This document shows positions 41,020-52,219 of a DNA stretch of 64,000 nt, piece by piece. The stretch comes from Endomicrobium sp. (GTDB lineage: Bacteria; Elusimicrobiota; Endomicrobiia; Endomicrobiales; Endomicrobiaceae). A program made the translations under genes and the position numbers. The stretch spans positions 1-64,000 of the forward strand of contig JAISHK010000008.1 of assembly GCA_031262585.1 (NCBI GenBank), written 5' to 3'. Under the pieces are notes generated by a model. The model saw only the letters and a list, made by a program, of their open reading frames with translations. It searched no databases and had not been told where the DNA came from. Position 1 is the stretch's first letter. The number at the start of each line of letters is the position of its first letter.

Positions 41020-42324
41020 TTAGCATATACTTGAAAAAGCTTTTTTGCCTAAGTAACTTGCTTTACTACCTAATTTTTCTTCAATTCTTAAAAGTTGATT
41101 ATATTTACACATTCTATCTGTCCTTGATGCTGATCCAGTCTTAATTTGTCCTGTATTAAGAGCTACAGCTAAATCAGCAATAATATTATCCTCTGTTTCA
41201 CCAGAACGATGAGATATAATTGCTGTATATCCAGCTTTATACGCCATTTGAACAGCTGCTATAGTTTCTGATAAAGAACCTATTTGATTAACTTTTATAA
41301 GTATTGAATTCGCAATACCTTTATCTATTCCGGCTTTAAATATTTTTGTATTTGTAACAAAGAGATCATCTCCTACGAGTTGAACTTTAGATTTAAATTC
41401 CTCAGTTAGAACTTTCCATCCATCCCAATCTACCTCACTTAATCCATCTTCAATAGAGATAATAGGATATTCTGATAAAAGATTTTTATAAAAAGTTATC
41501 ATATCTTTTGAAGTTTTAATTTTATTTTCAACTTCACCATCAAGAGTATATTTATTATTCTTATAAAGTTCACTTGCGGCAACATCTAAAGCAAAAACTA
41601 TATCCTTGCCCACATCATATCCAGCAGATTTTACAGCTTCACATATAACTTCAAGTGCTTGTGCGTTAGACGTTAAATTCGGAGCAAATCCTCCTTCATC
41701 TCCAACACCAGTAGAATAACCTTTCTTATTTAAAACTTTTCTTAAACTATGAAAAACTTCGCATCCTATTCTTAAAGCTTGATGAAAATTCTCAGCATTT
41801 ATTGGAGCAATCATAAATTCTTGTAAATCAACATTATTATCTGCATGCTCACCACCATTAACAATATTCATCAGAGGAACTGGTAAAATGTATTTATCGT
41901 TTTTGAGATTATAAATTTCTCGCACGTATTCATATACAGGAAGTTTACTTGAATTTGCACCAGCTTTAGCACAAGCAAGAGATACTCCCAAAATAGCGTT
42001 TGCACCTAAACTGCTTTTAAAATCAGTGCCATCAAGTTTTATCATTACATTATCTATTTCCTGTTGTTTTGTTATATCAAAATCTATGAGTTTAGGCATG
42101 ATTACATTATTTATATTTGAAACTGCTTTTAAGACACCTTTACCATCAAACCTATTTTTATCGTCATCTCTAAGTTCTAGAGCTTCTCGTGAACCAGTTG
42201 AAGCGCCTGAAGGAACGGATGCACGTCCGAAAGATCCATCATTTAGTTCAACATCAACTTCAACTGTTGGATTTCCACGAGAATCAATAATTTCTCTTCC
42301 TAAAATCTTTACAATTCTTGCCAT
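41020..42324 (-). CDS. eno: Enolase
   Basis: A 434-residue enolase converting 2-phosphoglycerate to phosphoenolpyruvate. Motifs include the N-terminal [31 protein letters not shown], the metal site residues within [35 protein letters not shown], and the active-site Lys in LIKVNQIGS, followed by [17 protein letters not shown]. The start at 42324 is chosen because GGAGG precedes it by 7 bases; the longer frame from 42339 would overlap that ribosome-binding site. It follows the autotransporter gene by about 30 bases and precedes ftsB. Together with gap, pgk and pckG it covers lower glycolysis or gluconeogenesis. Confidence 0.97.
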   Translation of the reverse strand: MARIVKILGREIIDSRGNPTVEVDVELNDGSFGRASVPSGASTGSREALELRDDDKNRFDGKGVLKAVSNINNVIMPKLIDFDITKQQEIDNVMIKLDGTDFKSSLGANAILGVSLACAKAGANSSKLPVYEYVREIYNLKNDKYILPVPLMNIVNGGEHADNNVDLQEFMIAPINAENFHQALRIGCEVFHSLRKVLNKKGYSTGVGDEGGFAPNLTSNAQALEVICEAVKSAGYDVGKDIVFALDVAASELYKNNKYTLDGEVENKIKTSKDMITFYKNLLSEYPIISIEDGLSEVDWDGWKVLTEEFKSKVQLVGDDLFVTNTKIFKAGIDKGIANSILIKVNQIGSLSETIAAVQMAYKAGYTAIISHRSGETEDNIIADLAVALNTGQIKTGSASRTDRMCKYNQLLRIEEKLGSKASYLGKKAFSSIC

Positions 42325-42355
42325 ACTAAAAACCTCCATTAATTATTGTCATTTT

Positions 42356-44653
42356 TTAAGATTTTTTTCGTAATAACATCTCAAAAAATTTATTAGAAAA
42401 TTCCTTAGCTAACACATTATTATTTGAAATTACTTCAACCTTTATTTTATCATTTCCTATATCTTTTATAAAGATACCAACTTCAGTTGAATCTAAACAA
42501 TAATCATTAAAGCTCTTTGAAAAATCAAAAGCTATTATATATCCTTCTTTCAAATTCTTATGAGTGACTCTCGCACCAAAAATTCTAATTATTTCTAAAG
42601 TTCTATTAAAACATTCTCGCGTTGACATATCAAAAGTTTCATCGAAATATCCTTTTTTCTCATTTTTAAATTTTTTTATAGAAAAACCTATAAATCGTTC
42701 AAAATAGTCAACAAAATCAAATGAAATTTTTACCATACCAGTAAAACTTTTACGCAAACCTCCACTCCCTTGTAAATTTATACAAAAATCGCCATTCTTT
42801 CCTATAAAACCAATTTCAATTACACTAGTGTTACCTTTTAAATTAAGTGATTCAATACTTTTATCTGCAATACTTGCGTTAACAGTTCCATCAGATTCAT
42901 TTTCAATTGCATATCCACCACAAAAGTTAAATAATTTATTTAAATCATAGAATAATTTTATCCCTATACGAAACCTATTAGATTTTACATTAGCAAATTT
43001 GATTAGTCCATCATCAGGCAAAGAAACATCTTTGTCTGCAATATAAGTGGAAAAATATCTACAGTATGTATCAAGTCCAAATTTACCTACTAAATTACAT
43101 AAATAACCAATTCCAAAATGTGCACCATAATACAAAGAATCATACTTGTATTGTGCAATCATATCATCATTAGAACCGAGCATATAAGGACTTAAAAAAT
43201 GATTTTCTATTATACCGATACGCCAAGAAATATCACTGTATAATCCATTGTTAAAACTAAATCGTTCTAATAATCCACAGCCAATGCATCGATCATTTCC
43301 ATATCCTTCTATCGATGCAATAGTAGTATCTTCAAAGCTATCAAACGTATTATAATCTCCAAGACCATATTCACAAAACAAACTGGACATTAAGTAGCCA
43401 ATTTTCAAATTGATTTTTTTAACTATACCACCAAGAAACAAATTACTGTTCGTATTAAAATTTGCCTTTGATCTGTATTCATGTTTGTCATAAGAATATA
43501 TTCCAAAGCCTGCAATAGATGCTGAAGCATTTTGACTAACACTTTCTAATATTGTTGACAATTTGCAATTTGTTATAAAGTCAGTTCCACGATTTATAAA
43601 TGAAATAGCTTGAATATATCCTTCGGAAAAAGCTATTGTTTGTTTATTAAATTTCTCTTTTTTTACAATAATATTTAAAGTATTATGTTCTAAAGATATA
43701 TCACAATCGTAAAGAGTTGCAAAACCTTGCTTCAAAATAAATTTAGCTTCTCTCATTTTTCCCAAAAAGCCTGGATTACTTTCAATGAGAGTAATTTTAT
43801 TGCCTGGTATAAGTTTATCATAATTAATACTTCTATATACATTTATTATTGTGTCTTGAAGTTCTAACATTTTTGGTGTATTATCAATAGCAATATTAGA
43901 ACCATTATCAATTAAATAAACTTCTTGCCCTCCTCCATTAACTGTAAGCATTACATCACCTGATTTTAAGTTAGCAGGTAAATAAAAATTATAAATTTGA
44001 ATTTTACTGATGCCCTTAGTAACTATTAATCCAGATGTTTTAATATTTAAAGTATTACCTGTAAATGTATTATATTTATTGCATATTGTAGTTAATCCGC
44101 CGCAAATAAATTTAATATTTACATTCTTATTTGTTGAGATCGATATTTTGTTATTCATTGCAGGTCCTTCAATAATGCACGCTCCAAAAACAAGTACATC
44201 TTCTATTTTGCCGCCGTTTATTATTACTCTATTATTATTAGCTTTACCAATATCTATTTTTGCACCATAAACATTCTTAAAAATTTGGGCATTATTAATT
44301 ATAACAGTATTGTTTTCAGCTAATCCAACTACACCATTTTTATTTTTTGATACAGCACCAAAAATTTCACCATTTACTACACCGCCATTTATTGTAATAA
44401 TATTATCCTTTACAATTGTATTGGAAAATGACCCTATAATGTCACCATTAATACTTCCATCATTAATGTTCACCTTATTGCCTACTAAGCTACTATTAAT
44501 AGGAATTGCACCATCTTCACTTAATTTACCATTTCCATAAACGGTATGTCCTACATTATGATTTATATTAATAACCTGTCCTGCAAAAATTAAACTTGAA
44601 GAAAATGTAATTAAGACTATTAAAAAACTAATCATTCTACATCTAAAGTACAT
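42356..44653 (-). CDS. Autotransporter-type outer-membrane protein with an extra C-terminal domain
   Basis: A 765-residue protein. It starts with a signal peptide (about 1-24, ending SSLIFAG). Residues about 28-230 form a parallel beta-helix passenger with degenerate repeats such as NIITINGGVVNGEIFGA and NNRVIINGGKIEDVLVFGA. A linker follows, then a 12-strand-like autotransporter barrel from about 375 to 648, ending GMVKISFDFVDYF. Barrels of this family normally end the protein. Here about 115 further residues follow (650-765), with an alpha/beta pattern (STRECFNRTLEIIRIFGARV) that I do not recognise. An AAGGA ribosome-binding site precedes the ATG. Its function is unknown; host-facing adhesion is one guess. 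Confidence 0.7.
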   Translation of the reverse strand: MYFRCRMISFLIVLITFSSSLIFAGQVININHNVGHTVYGNGKLSEDGAIPINSSLVGNKVNINDGSINGDIIGSFSNTIVKDNIITINGGVVNGEIFGAVSKNKNGVVGLAENNTVIINNAQIFKNVYGAKIDIGKANNNRVIINGGKIEDVLVFGACIIEGPAMNNKISISTNKNVNIKFICGGLTTICNKYNTFTGNTLNIKTSGLIVTKGISKIQIYNFYLPANLKSGDVMLTVNGGGQEVYLIDNGSNIAIDNTPKMLELQDTIINVYRSINYDKLIPGNKITLIESNPGFLGKMREAKFILKQGFATLYDCDISLEHNTLNIIVKKEKFNKQTIAFSEGYIQAISFINRGTDFITNCKLSTILESVSQNASASIAGFGIYSYDKHEYRSKANFNTNSNLFLGGIVKKINLKIGYLMSSLFCEYGLGDYNTFDSFEDTTIASIEGYGNDRCIGCGLLERFSFNNGLYSDISWRIGIIENHFLSPYMLGSNDDMIAQYKYDSLYYGAHFGIGYLCNLVGKFGLDTYCRYFSTYIADKDVSLPDDGLIKFANVKSNRFRIGIKLFYDLNKLFNFCGGYAIENESDGTVNASIADKSIESLNLKGNTSVIEIGFIGKNGDFCINLQGSGGLRKSFTGMVKISFDFVDYFERFIGFSIKKFKNEKKGYFDETFDMSTRECFNRTLEIIRIFGARVTHKNLKEGYIIAFDFSKSFNDYCLDSTEVGIFIKDIGNDKIKVEVISNNNVLAKEFSNKFFEMLLRKKS

Positions 44654-44681
44654 TAAATATTCCTTTCAGTATAAACGACTA

Positions 44682-44746
44682 TTATAATTGTATTTCAAAA
44701 CATACAAGAAAATTCTATTATACAATTCTTAAATATTGTAAAACAA
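44682..44746 (-). promoter_or_regulatory. Candidate promoter(s) of the autotransporter gene
   Basis: Reading the minus strand, TTGTTT (44741-44746) and TATAAT (44717-44722) are 18 bases apart. A second TATAAT (44682-44687) lies nearer the gene with only a weak -35. Either could start the autotransporter-eno-ftsB transcript. AT-richness lowers confidence. Confidence 0.35.
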
Positions 44747-45563
44747 GAATATATTTTAATTTATACTTTGAAAAAGTTGGAACACACAATAAAAACATTC
44801 TTGATAATTTAAATTTAACAAGAACTTGCGCACTGTTAATAGAGTTTAATTTACAATTTATAAACTAAACTTACATTAAGAACTTCAATTAAGAAAAAGT
44901 TATTCATGAAGATAAAAAAACTTTATTAACTTATTTAAATTTACTGATACCTTTCTGTAAAAAACATAAAAATATTAATGAAACTGAAGATAACAACTTA
45001 TCTAAAAGTTCTAAAAACAATACAAAAATTCTCACTATATATCAATTTCAGTCAACAACAGATATCTGTTTCAAGTAACAGATAATACAAAAATTTCTGT
45101 TACACTCAATTTATCTTCTCAATAAAAAATTGAAAATGAAGGTAATTATCCAGTCTTTAACACACAGTAATTACAATATTGTTCCAGAAAGAGAACAACA
45201 TAAATGTCTTTAAAATTATTACAACTATTAAAATATATATTGTTTATATTAACAATCATTTTAGCTGGCTATAAATTATATCAATATCGTAAAATAGTAT
45301 TTTAAATAAATCGTTACCATAGAACTTTAAGAATTGTAGCATAAACAAATGATACAAATTTTAATGATAAAAATATATTAAGTAACAAAGATCGAAGTTT
45401 GATTATTAATAACATTTATAATAATTCTTTACCATAACAACTAGAAACATATGCAAAAAATTATAAATATACAACAAAAGAAATACTTATAAAATTGTTC
45501 TTTTTATAAGTACCAAAATTAACAATTATTATTTGTGTAACACTATATAAACAACCATATTTT
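44747..45563. other. 0.8 kb decayed region between divergent genes
   Basis: The plus strand carries protein-like debris with stops, including a 33-codon hydrophobic frame at 45204-45305 (MSLKLLQLLKYILFI and on) that may be the membrane end of a dead gene. No family could be named. The right edge holds the promoter of the antiporter gene. Confidence 0.5.
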
Positions 45564-45572
45564 TGTTATAAT
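45564..45572 (+). promoter_or_regulatory. Extended -10 promoter of the CPA2 antiporter gene
   Basis: TGTTATAAT (45564-45572) is a perfect extended -10 element (TG, one base, TATAAT), with only a weak -35 upstream. It lies 31 bases before the ATG, leaving a short leader that holds an AGGTGG ribosome-binding site at 45591-45596. Confidence 0.55.
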
Positions 45573-45603
45573 ATGCGCATTACAAAATTCAGGTGGTGTT
45601 TGA

Positions 45604-47376
45604 ATGCACGAATATCAATTATTAGGAATTATGGGTATAGGTTTTGCTCTTGCCTTAATGTTTGGTTTTATAACACAAAGACTTGGGTTCTCTTCTATTG
45701 TAGGATATCTTTTAGCAGGATTTTTAATAGGCCCTACATCTCCAGTATTTGTAGCAGATTATGGATTAGCATTTCAACTTTCTGAAGCCGGAGTTATTCT
45801 TTTGATGTTTGGTGTAGGATTACATTTAAAAATTGATGATCTTGTGGCAGTTAAAGGAGTAGCTATTCCTGGTGCAATTATACAAAGTGCCACTGCTACC
45901 GCTCTTGGAACATTGCTAGGTATTATGTTGGGAATAGATTTTAAAGCCTCTATTATATTAGGTTTGGGACTTTCAGTAGCAAGCACAGTTGTACTGTTAA
46001 GAGTTTTAGAAGACAATGACACATTAAATACAATACATGGCCATGTAGCAATAGGCTGGCTTATTGTAGAAGACATTTTAACGGTATTAATACTTGTTAT
46101 TTTACCAAGTCTTTCAGTTTTACTTTCTAGTTCAAGTAATGATGTAATAGGAAGTTTCGAAATATTCAAAGCAATAGGTATTGCTTTACTTCGTGTAATC
46201 GCACTTTGGATTCTAGTTATAAAAGGCGGAGGACGATTTGTACCTTGGTTATTATTAAAAGTTGTAAAAACACGTTCTCAAGAACTTTTTACACTTACAG
46301 TTTTATTCATAGCTTTTGCCACTGCAATTATAGCGGCTGTAGTATTTCAAACTTCGTTTGCTTTAGGAGCATTTTTAGGAGGATTGGTTGTTGGGAAAAG
46401 CAAAGTAAGTCATCAAGCTGGTGCTGATATTCTTCCACTTAGAGACGCTTTTGCCGTATTATTTTTTCTTGCTGTTGGCATGTTACTTGATTTAAAATTT
46501 GTAGTTGAATACCCTTTACTTATATGTACATGCATTGGAGTTGTTTTACTTGTTAAACCTTTAATAGCAATGCTTGTCGTTTTAGTTTTAGGATACTCAC
46601 CAAGGACTGCTCTTATAGTTGCTGCAGGACTTGCACAAGTTGGAGAATTTTCATTTATATTAGCTCAAGAGGCAAAACGTTTAAATTTGGCAGGAGATGT
46701 TATTTATAATTCCATAGTGGTTTGTGCCATTATATCAATAACATTAAATCCGTCGATTTTTAAAAAAGTTCCTGATATAGAACAGTTTCTTCGTTCTAAA
46801 AAAAAAATATGGCGAATTTTGAATTTTTTTGCTGACAAAAAAGGAAATAAAAATCAACAAATTGCAAAAAATTTACTCCCGATAGAAAAATGTCTTACTC
46901 AAAAAAACGCCATCGTTATAGGCTATGGACCTACTGGGAAACAAATTACAAAAGCATTAATAAAACAAAATGTAAAACCAATCATTATTGAAATAAACAT
47001 TGATACCGTTAATTCTTTAAGCACACAAGGACAGGCTGCAATATATGGAAATTCAACAAAAAAAGAAATTTTAGTTGAGGCAGGTATTAAATATGCAGAT
47101 TATTTAATTATTACAATACCTTCTTTAATAATAACAACAGAAACTGCTACACTTGCTTTCAGTTTAAACCCTAAAATACGTATACTTGTAAGAGCAAGAT
47201 TTTTAGATTATAAGGAAAGCTTAAATCAAATAGGAATATTTAAAATTGCCTTTGAAGAAGAAGAAGTTGCAAAAGCTTTAACCTCTTTACTGCTTGACGA
47301 TTTAGAACAACAAAGTTTGATTACTGCTGCTGCGGAAATCGCCCAGTCAGTTGATAAAAAACAAAACAATAATTGA
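45604..47376 (+). CDS. CPA2-family cation:proton antiporter with RCK_N domain
   Basis: A 590-residue inner-membrane transporter of the KefB/YbaL type. The first about 385 residues form 12 or so helices with the conserved RLGFSSIVGYLLAGFLIGP, LSEAGVILLMFGVGLHL, GLGLSVASTVVLLRVLED, FALGAFLGGLVVGKS and GLAQVGEFSFIL stretches. A cytoplasmic RCK_N Rossmann domain follows (about 435-550), starting with NAIVIGYGPTGKQI, the nucleotide-binding glycine motif. It likely exchanges K+ or Na+ for H+ and is gated by a nucleotide. YbaL relatives are closest by eye. A strong extended -10 promoter precedes it, and two tRNA genes follow. Confidence 0.9.
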   Translation: MHEYQLLGIMGIGFALALMFGFITQRLGFSSIVGYLLAGFLIGPTSPVFVADYGLAFQLSEAGVILLMFGVGLHLKIDDLVAVKGVAIPGAIIQSATATALGTLLGIMLGIDFKASIILGLGLSVASTVVLLRVLEDNDTLNTIHGHVAIGWLIVEDILTVLILVILPSLSVLLSSSSNDVIGSFEIFKAIGIALLRVIALWILVIKGGGRFVPWLLLKVVKTRSQELFTLTVLFIAFATAIIAAVVFQTSFALGAFLGGLVVGKSKVSHQAGADILPLRDAFAVLFFLAVGMLLDLKFVVEYPLLICTCIGVVLLVKPLIAMLVVLVLGYSPRTALIVAAGLAQVGEFSFILAQEAKRLNLAGDVIYNSIVVCAIISITLNPSIFKKVPDIEQFLRSKKKIWRILNFFADKKGNKNQQIAKNLLPIEKCLTQKNAIVIGYGPTGKQITKALIKQNVKPIIIEINIDTVNSLSTQGQAAIYGNSTKKEILVEAGIKYADYLIITIPSLIITTETATLAFSLNPKIRILVRARFLDYKESLNQIGIFKIAFEEEEVAKALTSLLLDDLEQQSLITAAAEIAQSVDKKQNNN

Positions 47377-47427
47377 CGTAATTATATGATTTTGCTACAA
47401 TGCTCAGTTAGCATTTGCTTTTATGAA

Positions 47428-47501
47428 GTCTCCGTAGCTCAACTGGATAGAGCAACTGCCTTCTAAGCAGTAGGTTACGTGTTCAACTCACGTCGGAGAC
47501 G
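47428..47501 (+). tRNA. tRNA-Arg (anticodon UCU)
   Basis: A 74-base cloverleaf with acceptor stem GTCTCCG/CGGAGAC, D-arm TAGCTCAACTGGATAGAGCA, anticodon loop CTTCTAA (UCU) and T-arm with GTTCAACTC. It reads AGA/AGG, the preferred arginine codons in AT-rich genomes. No CCA is encoded. It lies 51 bases after the antiporter gene. Confidence 0.95.
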
Positions 47502-47512
47502 TTTCCTTTGTT

Positions 47513-47587
47513 GGTGGTTGTAGCTCAATTGGTTAGAGCGTCGGTTTGTGAAGCCGAAGGCTGCGGGTTCAAGTCCCGTCAGCCACC
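47513..47587 (+). tRNA. tRNA-His (anticodon GUG)
   Basis: A cloverleaf with acceptor stem GTGGTTG/CAGCCAC, anticodon loop TTGTGAA (GUG) and T-arm GGTTCAAGTCC. The extra 5' G (47513) opposite the C discriminator (47587) is the identity feature of bacterial tRNA-His. No CCA is encoded. Confidence 0.95.
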
Positions 47588-50270
47588 CGTTTAAATGGAT
47601 TGATGATTATTAAATTTTTTAATTTTATCGTTATTATTTGTACCCATTCTAAAATCTTTCAAATCGCCCATTTCCGTGGTAAAAATACAAATTTCTTGAA
47701 ATAATTCCACCTGATCACACATTAATAGAAGTTATTAATTTTTTAACAGATTTTGCAAAAAATTTTCTATTCCCTTTTTGATGTTTTATAAATTCAGTTT
47801 TTTGCTTAAAAATTTTTTAATTTATCTTAATAGTTTGTTAATGTCTGTTTTTAAATTATTGATATTTTAGAACTACAGAAAGAAACAACTACTCTCTTTA
47901 AAGTATTCTTGAAATAAAACAATTTTTCACACTTTTAAAAGTTTTAGTAAAAAAAATATTCAACACAATTCAAGATATTTGATTCAAATCTTTAAAGAAT
48001 CTTATCACATTAACTTTGTTTATACCTTCAGGTTTATTTAATAGTTTAAGTACAATTAAAATCTATTTTTTAAAACTAAATGTTATTGAATGCTTATTTG
48101 CTTCAAAGTTTTGATTTTTACTCTTATTGAATTAACATAATGATTTTACGAAATTTTTGGAGCTTCAGTATCCTAATCTAATAAACACATAAGTTTATCT
48201 CGTTTTATTGACCTATATTATATAACAAATGATAATTAAATAAAAATTTTCGTTTTGTGAACTTACTTTTAAGATATTCAATAACTTTTTCTAATGTTAG
48301 TAATTTGAAAATAAGTCTATCTTTCTTAAAACTAGTAAAATACTATCTGTACAAATAGAGACTGTAAAAATTCCTTATTTGTCAATTAAAGAATAAAGTA
48401 TCTTCTAAATCAATTCTTCTCACGATAAAGAAAATATCATCACTAAATACTACTCTTCCATGTGTTTATTATATAACAACAGAACACCATTCTAATTATT
48501 AAACATTATAACCACTATATTCTAACAAATAAATAAGCACATTTAGTTTCTATTTACAATATTTCATTCAGTCATTTATCATACTGCACTGCTGTTATTT
48601 ACTTATTCTATTAATTTTAAGTCACTTTTTCATCAATTTGTAATTATAACACTACCAATAAATATAACGCATCCACTATCGCCTGTTACAGAATTACCAA
48701 TAAAAACATGTTCCCAAAATCAGAAATAGTTCATTCAATATTTTTGCTGACATTTTAAACAAATTTCACATTCTCTATATTTTATTAGTTTCTTGTTATG
48801 TTATATGCACTTAACCAACATCACACTACTACCAAACGATTGCATTGCTAACCTCTAGCACAAATGAAATGCAACTTCTAAATTTACTTTAAATAATGAT
48901 ACTTTTCTCTTTTGTGCAATTATATATATTTTATTCATATCAACTTCTATTCTTTCTAAATACTTTAAACTCACATAAGCCACATAAGTTCTACAAATCA
49001 GAACTGACGTCAACACAAACTTTTTGATTATAATATGAAAATACAATACCGTTATTCTATTTTTAGCACTCATAATATTTAAAATGCTTCATTTGTTATA
49101 TCATTTGCATCAAAAATTATGTTCTTAAATCTATACGATCACACGCACACTAACTTCAAGTTTAATATGTTACATTACCTCTACTAAAATCAGAACATAT
49201 TATTTATCAATACTGTTAAACAATGTATTTTCCATATTGCTAAATTTAACTTTTAACCGGATTTATATCAATAAATAAGCCTATATTGAATTCTAAAATT
49301 TATAATTTATACTTCCTACATATAGTTGATGATAAATAAGTGAACATATTACCTAATCTAGTTTATAAATTATAATAAACATAATCTCATGAATTTATAC
49401 TTCTCAACATTGCAATTGCTCCAAACTTATAAATTCTATTTTAATAGAGAGTACTATGCGGTATATCATTTACCTACACAAACATTTTACTTATAAAACT
49501 TACTTATCTTATCTCCTCGCTTGATTAAACATCCCTATATAAGAGCTTTACTATCATATAAAATAAAAAATCTACTTCTTGTTTATTTTTATAATTCTGT
49601 TGCCTATTATTTCTTATTTATCATTTTTAAATATCAAATTTACTTGTAATTGTTACAACTTCCCATCACCATACAAATATTTAAAATTATTTAAACTAAC
49701 TTCTTCCTTAAATTTTAATAAACTAGAATATAGTACTTATTTACATAGTCCTTGAGGGAGGCCGCCAAAACCCACTGTTATCACCGTAATTTTAACCCTC
49801 CATTACTACGTTTATTAATTTTTTGAACTCTGGCTTCAACTAAAACAGACTAAGAAAAAATATCGAATATATTGTGACATTCAATTAATAAATAAAATTA
49901 CTACTCAAAATACAGTTTTTTTTAAATTTATATACTATTACTCATTATATACTACTTTACTCAAGAAAAAACATTTTTTGAAATTTTAATCTTTTCAACA
50001 CTTTTAACAAAAGTCATTTTAAAAAAATTAGAATTACAATATTATAAACGATTAAGGATAATAAACTCTCAATATTTTCACCATGACATTCATCGCTACC
50101 ACCTAAAACAATTCTCATTATATCGACAACAAACAATGTCATCGAAGAAAATTGTCAAAGGAATGGTTATCTGTAAATTTAACCATTATATGTGAGAAGT
50201 AAAAATAACAAATATTAAAATTGCCTACTTTAATTTCAAAAACAAAACTAAATAAATTTAAAATTTAACA
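47588..50270. other. 2.7 kb decayed region
   Basis: No intact gene is recognised. A 72-codon minus-strand frame at 48855-49073 has no family features and no ribosome-binding site. A short GC-rich island at 49750-49786 stands out against the AT-rich background and is described under the findings. The rest is stop-dense and without repeats I can see. Confidence 0.55.
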
Positions 50271-52040
50271 TTAAATCCTAAACTTTTCTTTAAGTTTTGC
50301 AAGACAATTCCTTAATTCTATAGGTATTTTATCACCGAATTTAGAATAAAATTCCTCTATCATAACAATTTCCTTTCTCCAATCCTCTCTATCTACTCTA
50401 AATAATTTTTTTATCGTTTCTTTATCTATATTCAACTCATTTAAATCTATAGCTCCTTCTTCAGGGAATAATCCTATTTCAAATTCTTTAGCTCCCGTTT
50501 TTCCTTCAATTCTATCTATCATCCATTTTACAATTCTAAAATTTTCTCTATATCCAGGCCATAAAAATTTGTCATTCTCATCTTTTCTAAACCAGTTAAC
50601 CATAAATATTTTAGGAAGTTTCTTTGCTCTATTACCGACATTTAACCAATGCTGAAAATAGTCTCCCATATTGTATCCGCAAAAAGGAAGCATAGCCATT
50701 GGATCTCTTCTGATATTACCAATTTGTCCACTTGAAGCGGCAGTAGTTTCAGAACCTATTATAGAAGCTATAAAAACACCATTATTCCAATCTTTTGCTT
50801 CATAAACAAGTGGAATTGTACTTTTTCTACGTCCACCAAAAATTATTCCTGAAATAGGAACTCCATTTGGATTATCGTATTCATGAGAAAGGGTAGGGCA
50901 ATTATAAATTGAAACAGTAAATCTTGAATTAGGGTGAGCTGCTGACTTTCTGGAATTTTTATCATATTTTTGCCCTTGCCAATCAACTAAATTCTGTACT
51001 ATATTATCAGAAATACCTTCCCACCAAGGCGTATTATTGTCAGTATCTATAGCGGTATTTGTAAACAACGTTGGAAAAAAATTATTATTTTTTAAAGTTT
51101 GCATCATAACAGGATTTGTTTTAAATCCTGTGCCAGGAGCCACTCCAAAAAAACCAGTTTCGGGATTAATTGCATAAAGTTGTCCATCTTTACCAATATT
51201 AATCCAGGCTATGTCGTCACCCAAAGTCCAAATTTTATATCCTCTAGACCTAGGCTTCAAAAGAGCAAGATTTGTCTTCCCACATGCAGACGGAAAAGCA
51301 CCCAAAAAATATGTTATTTTACTATCAGGAGATTGAACACCTATTATTATCATATGTTCAGCAAGCCAACCTTCTTTATAACCTAAGTACGAACCTATTC
51401 TTAAAGAATAACATTTCTTACCGAGTAAAGCATTACCACCATATCCAGAACCAAAACTCATAACAAGATTTTCTTCTGGAAAATGCATAACAAATCTTCT
51501 ATTAGGATTTAAATCACCTATTGAATGTATTCCTCTAAAAAAGTCACAAGAATTGCCAATTCTTTCAACTGCCTGTTTACCAACTCTAGACATAATTCTC
51601 ATACTTAAAGCAACATACACTGAATCAGTAATTTGCACACAATTTTTTGCATATTTTGATTTAGGAGTTCCCATAACAAAAGGAATAACATACATAGTTC
51701 TTCCTTTCATTGCTCCTCTAAAAAAACCTGTCATTTTTTCTTTTGCTTCTTTAGGATTTATCCAGTTATTATTAGGTCCAGCTTCATCTTTATTAGCTGT
51801 ACATACAAAAGTTAAATGCTCTGTACGAGCAACATCATTTGGATTAGAACAGTGATAATATGAATTTGGATATTCTTTATTGTTTAGCTTTTTTAAAACA
51901 ACTCTTCCATCAACTTCAGATTTTTCTGCTATCGCCACTAGGTTTTCCGCTTCTTCTTGAGAACCATCCATTATATAAACCTGTGTAGGCTCAAAAAGTT
52001 CTTTCATTTCTTTTATAAACATTTCAACATGCGTAGACAT
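50271..52040 (-). CDS. pckG: Phosphoenolpyruvate carboxykinase (GTP)
   Basis: A 589-residue GTP-dependent PEPCK interconverting oxaloacetate and PEP. Family features include the N-terminal region ending YYHCSNPNDVARTEHLTF, the reactive-cysteine/P-loop FPSACGKTN, the DDIAWI metal-binding motif, PGTGFKTNP, and NWFRKDENDKFLWPGYREN near the C-terminus. The start at 52040 (MSTHVEMF) is chosen because AAGGAG lies 6-7 bases before it; the longer frame from 52067 would swallow that site. In fermentative gut bacteria this enzyme often runs toward oxaloacetate, making GTP while fixing CO2; the direction here is inference. Confidence 0.96.
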   Translation of the reverse strand: MSTHVEMFIKEMKELFEPTQVYIMDGSQEEAENLVAIAEKSEVDGRVVLKKLNNKEYPNSYYHCSNPNDVARTEHLTFVCTANKDEAGPNNNWINPKEAKEKMTGFFRGAMKGRTMYVIPFVMGTPKSKYAKNCVQITDSVYVALSMRIMSRVGKQAVERIGNSCDFFRGIHSIGDLNPNRRFVMHFPEENLVMSFGSGYGGNALLGKKCYSLRIGSYLGYKEGWLAEHMIIIGVQSPDSKITYFLGAFPSACGKTNLALLKPRSRGYKIWTLGDDIAWINIGKDGQLYAINPETGFFGVAPGTGFKTNPVMMQTLKNNNFFPTLFTNTAIDTDNNTPWWEGISDNIVQNLVDWQGQKYDKNSRKSAAHPNSRFTVSIYNCPTLSHEYDNPNGVPISGIIFGGRRKSTIPLVYEAKDWNNGVFIASIIGSETTAASSGQIGNIRRDPMAMLPFCGYNMGDYFQHWLNVGNRAKKLPKIFMVNWFRKDENDKFLWPGYRENFRIVKWMIDRIEGKTGAKEFEIGLFPEEGAIDLNELNIDKETIKKLFRVDREDWRKEIVMIEEFYSKFGDKIPIELRNCLAKLKEKFRI

Positions 52041-52219
52041 TCCTAACTCCTTCATAAACATTTTCACTATAAACTTATACTTTTATAAAAATACTCTTAA
52101 AAGAAAAACTTTTCCATATTTAAAAATTGTCAACTAAAACAAAATTCTTTACAAACTGCTTATTATTACAAACCAAAATACTAACAATTTAGATATGATT
52201 ATAATCATTATCTAGGAAT

